From Gaiellaceae bacterium (GTDB lineage: Bacteria; Actinomycetota; Thermoleophilia; Gaiellales; Gaiellaceae): a stretch of 64,000 bases of DNA. The DNA is taken from NCBI GenBank assembly GCA_030446625.1, contig JAUJMY010000003.1, forward strand, positions 62,001 through 126,000. Direction: 5' to 3'. The notes beneath the pieces were generated by a model that was given only the letters and a program-made list of their open reading frames with translations, was not told where the DNA came from and searched no databases. Below, in pieces: positions 58,647-64,000 of this stretch. Made by a program: the position numbers and the translations under genes. Each line of letters begins with the position of its first letter. Positions within the stretch are counted from its first letter, which is position 1.

Positions 58647-59681
58647 CTAGTCCCATTCGACCTGGTCGAAGTAGCGCAGCGCCTTCCGCCCCGGCCGCAC
58701 GCGCTCGCGCAGCGCCGCCAGCTCGTCCGCGGAGACCTCGCCCAGCGCGTGCTTCACGCCGAGGTACGGCAGGTTCAGGTCCTCCTGGTAGACGACCGTC
58801 GAGATGCGCGGGTTGATCTCGATCACGTGCTCGCCTACGAGCTGGATGTTGAAGAAGTGGTCGAGGGCGAGCTCGGCGACGATCTTGCCGGCGCTCGCCA
58901 TCAGCTCGGCGTCCTCCAGTGTCTCGAAGAACATGGCGAGCCCCGCGCGCACCGCCTCGCGCGTCTTCGGGTGCCCGAGCGCGATCCGGCCCGCGCTCGC
59001 GATCCCGTCGACCGTGCGCTCGGGCCCGCGCGCGAGCTCCATCACGAGCAGCTCGGTGTCGTCGTCGGGCGGCAGCAGCTCGAGCAGATCCTCGAGCCGC
59101 AGCGCCTCTGCCACGCCGGGTCTGTTCGTCAGCAGCTGCTCGCGCCGATCCGCGGAGGCGGAGAGGACGCGGAAGCCGCGCGAGCCGGACGAAAAGACCG
59201 GCTTCATGCAGACGTCCTCGCCGGGGTAGCCGAGCTCGTCCGCCGCGGCCGCGATCGCGTTGGCGCCGCGCACGCGCCGCCAGGCGGGGCCGCGGACGCC
59301 GAGCTCGTCGAGCAGCGCGTACGTGGCCGCCTTGTCGTTCGAGCGCCGGATCGCGTCGGGGGCGGACACGATCGCGGCGATGCCGGCGGCCGCGAACCGC
59401 TCCCTCGCCTCTGCGAGCCCGAGCAGGTCGAACGACGACTGCGGCAGCACGGCGTCGGCGCCTTCGCGCGCGCAGACGTCGAGCATGGCGTCCGCGAAGC
59501 CGCTGTGGGAGCCGGCAGGCACGACGTGAAACGCGTCGCAGAGGTGACGCCCGATCGCCCGCTCGGACATGTCCGTCCCGACGAGTCGGACCTCCCGCTC
59601 GCCGTTCTGCCGCAGCGCGCGCAAGAGCGCGGCCGTTCCCGGCGCGCCGGAAGCGGAGACGAGGATCGTCAGCGGCTTCAC
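58647..59681 (-). CDS. ATP-grasp enzyme (carbamoyl-phosphate-synthase-like), cassette gene 4
   Basis: 344 aa from GTG 59681 (GTGA with the preceding gene). An N-terminal Rossmann-like domain (ILVSASGAPGTAALLRALR) is followed by the ATP-grasp fold: SNDKAATYALLDELGV, VCMKPVFSSGSRGFRVLS as the nucleotide-binding loop, ELLVMELARGPERTVDGIA and FFNIQLVGEHVIEINPRIST with the metal-binding Glu and Asn. ATP-grasp ligases join a carboxylate to an amine or thiol. The substrate is unknown; it resembles PylC/CarB-like proteins of sugar clusters. Confidence 0.85.
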   Translation of the reverse strand: MKPLTILVSASGAPGTAALLRALRQNGEREVRLVGTDMSERAIGRHLCDAFHVVPAGSHSGFADAMLDVCAREGADAVLPQSSFDLLGLAEARERFAAAGIAAIVSAPDAIRRSNDKAATYALLDELGVRGPAWRRVRGANAIAAAADELGYPGEDVCMKPVFSSGSRGFRVLSASADRREQLLTNRPGVAEALRLEDLLELLPPDDDTELLVMELARGPERTVDGIASAGRIALGHPKTREAVRAGLAMFFETLEDAELMASAGKIVAELALDHFFNIQLVGEHVIEINPRISTVVYQEDLNLPYLGVKHALGEVSADELAALRERVRPGRKALRYFDQVEWD

Positions 59682-60319
59682 GACAGGTCGATCCTGTCCT
59701 CGGCCAGCTGCGCGAGGCGCCGCTCGCGCTCCGCGTCGAGCATCGAGAGCATCGTCTCGCGCATCGTCGCGCCCGGAAAGACCCAGATCTCGGGATGGAT
59801 CAGGAGCTGGAGCCACTCGAACGCGCCCGCGGCGAGCGCCTCGTGCGGGCAGCCGGAGCGCCAGCGCTGGTTCGAGTCGGAGCGGTACGTCTGCGGCGAG
59901 AAGAACCGCGGCTCCATCACGTTCGCGGCGCGCGTCACCGGCTCGCTCATGTAGTCGGCGTCGGGGTTGTGCCACGCGACGACCGGGTCGAAGCGCTCGT
60001 CGAGATCGACGCGCGGCCAGACGGCGTGCAGGCCGACGGCGTGCCCGAGCTCGCGCAGCCGGTTGATCGCTCGCACCCCGACCGGCGAGTCGAGGTTGTA
60101 GAAGACGCTCGTCGTCATCAGGAAGTACGTCGCGCGCGCGCCGGCCGCGCCCTCCAGCTCCGCGAGCTCAACGGCCGCCTCCAGCGAGAGGTCGACGTCG
60201 TGGCGCAGGAACAGGTCGCCCGCCTCGGGATCCTTGTCGAAGAAGGCGAACCCGTAGCCGCCCACGCGAGCGGCGTCGAGCAGCTCCGCGTAGTGGGCGA
60301 GGTCGAACGCGCAGCTCAT
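59678..60319 (-). CDS. Polysaccharide-deacetylase-like protein, cassette gene 3
   Basis: 213 aa from ATG 60319 (ATGA). FLRHDVDLSLEAAVELAELE with the HDVD pair, then ATYFLMTTSVFYNLDSP and HAVGLHAVWPRVDLDERFD are in the pattern of NodB-related deacetylases found in glycan clusters; WIHPE-like LLIHPEIWVFPG near the C-terminus carries the terminal His. It may remove an acetyl group so that the ATP-grasp enzymes can act on a free amine; that link is inference from gene order. Confidence 0.65.
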   Translation of the reverse strand: MSCAFDLAHYAELLDAARVGGYGFAFFDKDPEAGDLFLRHDVDLSLEAAVELAELEGAAGARATYFLMTTSVFYNLDSPVGVRAINRLRELGHAVGLHAVWPRVDLDERFDPVVAWHNPDADYMSEPVTRAANVMEPRFFSPQTYRSDSNQRWRSGCPHEALAAGAFEWLQLLIHPEIWVFPGATMRETMLSMLDAERERRLAQLAEDRIDLS

Positions 60320-61551
60320 TCGACCGCGACGTCGAGCAGGCGCGCGGCCGACTCCGCTCGCTCGAGCGCCTCTACGTTCGTCGCGCCGACCGCGATCACG
60401 TAGCCGCGACGGTCGCCGTCGAGCTCGGGTCGGCGGATCGTCTCCCCGGGCTGGATGTAGACGTCTGCCTGGAGCACGCCCGGAGACGCGAGCATCTTTT
60501 CGAGCGCCCCGACCGCGCGGACCGTGCCCGTCGGGAGCGGCCCCGGCTCCGCGGTGAGGAAGCGGATCGCGAGCGGTTGCTCGAAGCGGGGCCGGAGGAG
60601 CTCCGCGGCGACCTCGAGCCCGAGCGCCTGCCGCGCCGCCACCGCGACCAGGTCCACGCCGACGGCGTGCAGCGCGAGGTCTCCCATCTGCCCGCCCGGG
60701 ATCCGCGCCGCGACCTCGACCACGCGGACCACGCCGTCGCCGCCCGCGAGGAGCTGCGGGTACGCGATCCCCTCGCGGAGCCCGAGCGCGCGGACGGCGG
60801 CCGCTGCGACGCGCTCGACCTCGGCGAGGAGGTCGCCGAAGAGCGTCGAGGGGTACAGGTGCGCAAGCGCGACGCCGAACCCGGGCCCGCCGGGACGCAC
60901 ACGGTCCGACGCGGTCACGAGGTGCACGTCTCCGCCCGTCGCCACGAGCAGCGTGTTCACCTCCAGTCCCTCGTGAAAGCGCTCCAGGATCGCCTCCTCG
61001 CTCGGCGACGCGGCGAGCGCGGCGTGCAGGTGCGCGTCGAGGTCGTCCGCCGACGCGAGCAGGAAGATCCCGCGCTGCCCGCTCGAATCCGCCGGCTTGA
61101 GCACGGCGGGGAAGCGGATGCGCTCGGCGGCCGCGCGGCCCTCGTGCAGCGTGCGCACCGCGGCGAACTCCGGCTGCGGCACGCCGTGCTCGGCGAGGCG
61201 GCGGCGCATCGCCACCTTGTGCGTCATCAGGTGCGCCGTCTCGGAGCCGATCCCCGGTAGCCCGAGGCGCTCGGCGACGGCGGCGACGACCGGAACGGCG
61301 CGGTCCGAGGACACGGTCATCACGCCCGCGACGCCGTGGCGCCGGCCGACCTCCGTCACCGCGTCCACGTCGAGCGCGTCCACGACCTCGCCGGCGTCGG
61401 CGACAGCGAGACCCGGAGCTTCCGCGTTGCGGTCGACCGCGACGACGCGCAGCCCGAGCTCGCGCACGAGGGCGATCGCGCGCCGCTGGTGGCGCCCGGC
61501 TCCGACGAAGAGGATCGTCCGCGCGCGCGGCCGCGAAGCCGCGGCCGTCAC
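60316..61551 (-). CDS. ATP-grasp enzyme, cassette gene 2
   Basis: 411 aa from GTG 61551 (GTGA with the methyltransferase). N-terminal TILFVGAGRHQRRAIALVRE, ATP-grasp core with THKVAMRRRLAEHGVPQPEF, FPAVLKPADSSGQRGIFL, EEAILERFHEGLEVNT and VVRVVEVAARIPGGQMGDLA, where the Glu/Arg/Gly-Gly segment is the metal and phosphate site of the BacD/CarB-like group. A C-terminal domain follows. Related enzymes ligate amino acids or carboxylates. Distinct in sequence from the second ATP-grasp in the same cassette. Confidence 0.85.
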   Translation of the reverse strand: MTAAASRPRARTILFVGAGRHQRRAIALVRELGLRVVAVDRNAEAPGLAVADAGEVVDALDVDAVTEVGRRHGVAGVMTVSSDRAVPVVAAVAERLGLPGIGSETAHLMTHKVAMRRRLAEHGVPQPEFAAVRTLHEGRAAAERIRFPAVLKPADSSGQRGIFLLASADDLDAHLHAALAASPSEEAILERFHEGLEVNTLLVATGGDVHLVTASDRVRPGGPGFGVALAHLYPSTLFGDLLAEVERVAAAAVRALGLREGIAYPQLLAGGDGVVRVVEVAARIPGGQMGDLALHAVGVDLVAVAARQALGLEVAAELLRPRFEQPLAIRFLTAEPGPLPTGTVRAVGALEKMLASPGVLQADVYIQPGETIRRPELDGDRRGYVIAVGATNVEALERAESAARLLDVAVE

Positions 61552-62309
61552 TTCACCAGGAACGACATCTTTGCCCCGAGCGGGACGGGCTCGCGCGCCT
61601 GCTCGGCGGCGAACTCCGCGAACGCCGCGTTGACGTTCACGTCGTCGGCGATCAGCGCGCCGCCCGGCCGCAGCGTCCGCCACGCGTGCCCGAACTCGAA
61701 CGACATGCACTCGTACGAGTGCTCGCTGTCGTGGACGAACGCGTCGATCGAGCGGAGCCGCTCGAGCAGCGGCGGGAGCTCGTCCTGCGTGCGTCCGAGG
61801 ATCAGCTCCCAGTTGCCGCGCAGGTGCTCCGGGATCATCCAGCCCGGCTCCTTTCCCTCCGGGACGACCGCGCCGCCCTTGCCCTCCCAGAACGCCCCCG
61901 CGTCGTACTCCTCGCCCGTGAACTCGGGGAGGTCGATCGAGTGCAGCGTGCCGCCGCCGTTCCGCTCGAGCGCGAGCAGCAGGAACGCGCTCGAGACGCC
62001 GTTGCACACGCCGGTCTCGACGGCGACCGTCGCTCGCAGGTGGCGCAGGATCGCGTACAGCCGGATCCCCTCGCCGTATCCGGCGCGTCCGGTGACGCGG
62101 CCCGTGTTGTAGCGGTGTCCGCGCGTCGTGACGCCCTGGACGGTGCTCCAGAAGACCTCCGCCTGCCGCTCGAGGTGCTCGACGAGCCTGCTCGCGCGCA
62201 CCTCCTGCTCGTAGCGCTCGAGCGCCGCGCGATCTCCGAGGAAGCCGGCGACGAAGCGCTGGTCGATGTGCGCGTCCGCCGCGCCCTGCGCAGTGCCGGC
62301 CGTCGTCAC
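61548..62309 (-). CDS. Class I SAM-dependent methyltransferase-fold protein, cassette gene 1
   Basis: 253 aa from GTG 62309; a TAACAT box lies 9 bases upstream. The Rossmann core begins TVAVETGVCNGVSSAFLLLA (motif I, about residues 95-114), then GTLHSIDLPEF, SIDAFVHDSEHSYECMSFEF and LRPGGALIADDVNVN. The HDSEHSYE segment is typical of methyltransferase-24 and cephalosporin-hydroxylase-like proteins of glycan loci. First gene of a minus-strand unit of four genes joined by 4-base overlaps. Confidence 0.8.
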   Translation of the reverse strand: MTTAGTAQGAADAHIDQRFVAGFLGDRAALERYEQEVRASRLVEHLERQAEVFWSTVQGVTTRGHRYNTGRVTGRAGYGEGIRLYAILRHLRATVAVETGVCNGVSSAFLLLALERNGGGTLHSIDLPEFTGEEYDAGAFWEGKGGAVVPEGKEPGWMIPEHLRGNWELILGRTQDELPPLLERLRSIDAFVHDSEHSYECMSFEFGHAWRTLRPGGALIADDVNVNAAFAEFAAEQAREPVPLGAKMSFLVK

Positions 62310-62360
62310 GACTGCGCCATGTTACAGCGGAGGTGCCGGCGGAACCGGGCGCGGGCGGCG

Positions 62361-62756
62361 CTACGAAAGCCTGATCGGGAAGAGGAACGCGACGCGGTTC
62401 CAGCGCGCGATGTTGCAGCCGTCGCCGCGGTTGAAGCGAGCGTAGACGGACCTGCCGCGGTGACGGCCGCGGACGAGGGCCTCCTCCGGGCCTCCGTAGA
62501 TCTGCGTGCAGACGCTGCCCTCGGGAACCGGCCGGAACGGGGAGTCGAGACGCGCCAGCGCCGTGCACGCGGCCGCGCGTCGGGGCAGCGTGCCTCCGAC
62601 CGGGCCGCAGCGGAGCGTCCAGCTCTTCGACGCGGCGCCCTCGCCCGCGGGCCACACGGTGATCGTCAACTGCGTCCGGGGCGGGGTCGTCGCACCCTGG
62701 GCGCACGCGACCGCGACCGAGACGAGCAGGGCGAGCGATGCCACTGCGACGCGCAT
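62361..62756 (-). CDS. Secreted subtilisin-inhibitor-like (SSI) domain protein
   Basis: 131 aa with a signal sequence (VAVASLALLVSVAVACAQG; a lipobox is possible but weak). The mature domain has the SSI layout: strand LTITVWPAGEG, WTLRCGPVGGTLPRRAAACTA... (first disulfide Cys pair), CTQIYGGPEEALVRGRHRG and ARFNRGDGCNIARWNRV (second pair). SSI proteins inhibit subtilisin-like proteases outside the cell. TACGCT sits 6 bases before the ATG. Confidence 0.75.
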   Translation of the reverse strand: MRVAVASLALLVSVAVACAQGATTPPRTQLTITVWPAGEGAASKSWTLRCGPVGGTLPRRAAACTALARLDSPFRPVPEGSVCTQIYGGPEEALVRGRHRGRSVYARFNRGDGCNIARWNRVAFLFPIRLS

Positions 62757-62762
62757 TGGCCT

Positions 62763-62768
62763 AGCGTA
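62763..62768 (-). promoter_or_regulatory. Leaderless-type -10 element for the SSI-like gene
   Basis: TACGCT on the minus strand, then 6 bases, then ATG 62756. Confidence 0.5.
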
Positions 62769-62775
62769 GCGCCGT

Positions 62776-62781
62776 TAGACT
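62776..62781 (+). promoter_or_regulatory. Leaderless-type -10 element for the epimerase
   Basis: TAGACT, then 7 bases, then GTG 62789. Divergent from the SSI-like gene with only 32 bases between start codons. Confidence 0.55.
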
Positions 62782-62788
62782 CAGCGTG

Positions 62789-63760
62789 GTGCCCCTCGCC
62801 GGGAAGCGCATCTTCATCACGGGCGCGGCCGGCTTCATCGGCTCGACGCTCGCGCGGCGGCTCGTCGACGCGAACGAGATCGTCGCGCTCGACAACCTGC
62901 ATCGCGACGCCCTGACGGGGACGGACCTCGCCGCGCACCCGAACCTCGAGTTCCACCAGGGCGACATCCTCGAGGCCGAGCTCGTCCGCGAGCTCGCGGT
63001 CGAGGCGACGCACGTCGTGCACTGCGCGGCGATCGCGGGCGTCGACACGGTCGTGGAGAGCCCGGTGCGGACGATGCGCGTCAACCTGATCGGCACCTAC
63101 AACGTGCTCGAGGCCGCGTACGCGACGCTCGGCAGCGTCGAGCGCTTCGTCGACTTCTCGACGAGCGAGGTCTTCGGGACGCACGCGTTCCGCGTCCAGG
63201 AGGGGCAAGTCTCGACGATCGGCTCGGTCGGCGAGGCGCGCTGGACCTACGCGGTGTCGAAGCTCGCGGGCGAGCACATGGCGCACGCATACCACGACGA
63301 GTTCGGGCTCCCGGTGGTGACCGTGCACCCGTTCAACGTCTACGGCCCGGGGCAGATCGGCGGCGGCGCGATCCGCGCGTTCATCGAGGCGGCGCTCGCC
63401 GGCGGCGACCTCGTCGTCCGCGGCGACGGCTCGCAGATCCGCGCGTGGTGCTACGTCGACGACATGGTCGACGCCGTGCTCCGCTGCCTCGAGCGGCCGG
63501 AGGCGACGGGGAACACGTTCAACGTCGGCAACCCCCGCTCGGCGGTGACGATCTACGACCTCGCACAACGGATCAAGCGGCTGACGAACGCACCCGGCGA
63601 GATCGTGTTCGAGCCTCACCGCTCGGCCGACGTCGAGCTGCGCATCCCGAACGTCGAGAAGGCGCGCGAGGTGCTCGGGTTCGAGGCGCGCGTCGAGCTC
63701 GACGAGGGGCTCGCGAGGACGATCGCGTGGTACCGGCAGCGGACGCTCGCATCCGCCTAG
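62789..63760 (+). CDS. NAD-dependent nucleotide-sugar epimerase/dehydratase (extended SDR)
   Basis: 323 aa from GTG 62789 (an adjacent GTG at 62786 is disfavoured by the promoter spacing). NAD motif IFITGAAGFIGSTLARRL at the N-terminus, VVHCAAIAGVDTV, FSTSEVFG, the catalytic YAVSK (about residue 156), HPFNVYGPGQIGGGAI and WCYVDDMVDAV. It is close to the UDP-glucose/GlcNAc 4-epimerase and dTDP-glucose dehydratase group. It overlaps the next sugar aminotransferase by 34 bases, suggesting that the two act on the same sugar nucleotide. Confidence 0.9.
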   Translation: MPLAGKRIFITGAAGFIGSTLARRLVDANEIVALDNLHRDALTGTDLAAHPNLEFHQGDILEAELVRELAVEATHVVHCAAIAGVDTVVESPVRTMRVNLIGTYNVLEAAYATLGSVERFVDFSTSEVFGTHAFRVQEGQVSTIGSVGEARWTYAVSKLAGEHMAHAYHDEFGLPVVTVHPFNVYGPGQIGGGAIRAFIEAALAGGDLVVRGDGSQIRAWCYVDDMVDAVLRCLERPEATGNTFNVGNPRSAVTIYDLAQRIKRLTNAPGEIVFEPHRSADVELRIPNVEKAREVLGFEARVELDEGLARTIAWYRQRTLASA

Positions 63761-64000
63761 CGCCCCCCGACGTCGGCGCGGAGGAGGCCGCGGCGGTCGC
63801 GGAGGTTCTCGAGTCTGGGCAGCTGACCATGGGGCCGAAGGTCGCCGAGCTCGAGGCGGAGCTCGCGCGCGCGTGCGACGTCGAGCACGCCGTCGTCGTC
63901 TCGTCGGGAACGGCGGCGCTTCACCTCGCCGTGCTCGCGCTCGGCCTGGAGCCGGGCGACGAGGTGCTCGTGCCGGCGTACACCTTCCCCGCGACGGCGA
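63727..64000 (+). CDS. DegT/DnrJ/EryC1/StrS aminotransferase, 3' truncated by window edge
   Basis: GTG 63727 opens a frame reading ADARIRLAPPDVGAEEAAAV, then LESGQLTMGPKVAELEAELA, AVVVSSGTAALHLAVLALGL, EPGDEVLVPAYTFPATA at the end of the window. This is the standard N-terminus of sugar-nucleotide aminotransferases (GPxVxxFE, SSGTAALHLAL, PAYTFxAT). The PLP lysine lies beyond the edge. It starts inside the epimerase gene (34-base overlap). Confidence 0.88.
   Translation, partial: MVPAADARIRLAPPDVGAEEAAAVAEVLESGQLTMGPKVAELEAELARACDVEHAVVVSSGTAALHLAVLALGLEPGDEVLVPAYTFPATA

Noticed and set aside
1-64000. tRNA, rRNA, riboswitch and CRISPR structures
   Set aside because: Intergenic gaps were read on both strands; no cloverleaf, conserved rRNA segment, T-box/cobalamin-type core or regularly spaced repeat array was recognised. 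A covariance-model search would be decisive.

Overview
The window is about 70% GC, has tightly packed genes, many GTG/TTG starts, and very frequent 1- or 4-base stop/start overlaps. The gene set fits a deep-branching actinobacterium, most likely class Thermoleophilia (Gaiella/Solirubrobacter-like). This assignment is an inference from futalosine-pathway menaquinone genes, a Firmicutes-like split cytochrome bc complex, and leaderless promoters. No rRNA, tRNA or CRISPR array was recognised.

Layout. 1-6.4 kb: a truncated phosphodiesterase, pcm, a PRC-barrel protein, GtrA and two polytopic GT87-like membrane proteins; then, on the minus strand, a YmdB-type phosphoesterase coupled to a Nudix hydrolase. 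6.5-13 kb: a degenerate LytM protein, an APH-fold kinase, hemB, hemL, a prenyl-synthase-like fragment, a 52-aa membrane peptide and ubiD. 13-21 kb: a respiratory/quinone supercluster with the Rieske/cytochrome b/cytochrome c complex, then ubiX, menG, a polyprenyl synthase, mqnE, mqnA and mqnC. 21-26 kb (minus): a secreted protein and an ABC exporter with one ATPase and two tandem permease pairs. 26-34.5 kb: cell-surface genes (phosphodiester glycosidase, DedA, sugar aminotransferase, PglF/CapD-type dehydratase, PhoX-like protein, wecB).

34.8-37.3 kb: an exactly delimited 2,493-bp IS1595-family element (25-bp imperfect inverted repeats, identical 8-bp target duplication AGTTTTGC). It carries a transposase, the small ORF that often follows it, a Panacea-type toxin-antitoxin pair and a small RHH-like protein preceded by three operator-like repeats at 21-bp phasing. 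It split a zinc-ribbon gene that becomes intact again in silico if the element and one target copy are removed. 37.4-42.2 kb: a LysR regulator with a maleylacetate-reductase-like enzyme, a CBS protein, and a degraded area with remnants of an AfsR/LuxR-type regulator and a sugar transferase around a methyltransferase and a deacetylase.

42.2-49 kb: an eight-gene operon running from a fumarate-reductase-type flavoprotein and two-subunit fumarase through phosphosulfolactate synthase (comA, frameshifted by a perfect 55-bp tandem duplication), APS reductase, APS kinase and ATP sulfurylase to a TauE-type exporter: sulfate activation and reduction with a sulfonate branch. 49-55.9 kb: a DUF6492-like protein, a desaturase, an Ig-like secreted protein, an O-antigen ligase, a PIG-L deacetylase, a sulfite-oxidase-fold enzyme and a DtxR-family regulator with its own box over the promoter. 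55.9-64 kb: a flippase, a glycosyltransferase, a four-gene coupled cassette with two ATP-grasp ligases, an SSI-like inhibitor, a sugar epimerase and the start of another DegT aminotransferase.

A recurring signal is TANNNT followed by 6-7 bases and then directly the start codon, on both strands. I read these as leaderless promoters and used them to choose several starts.
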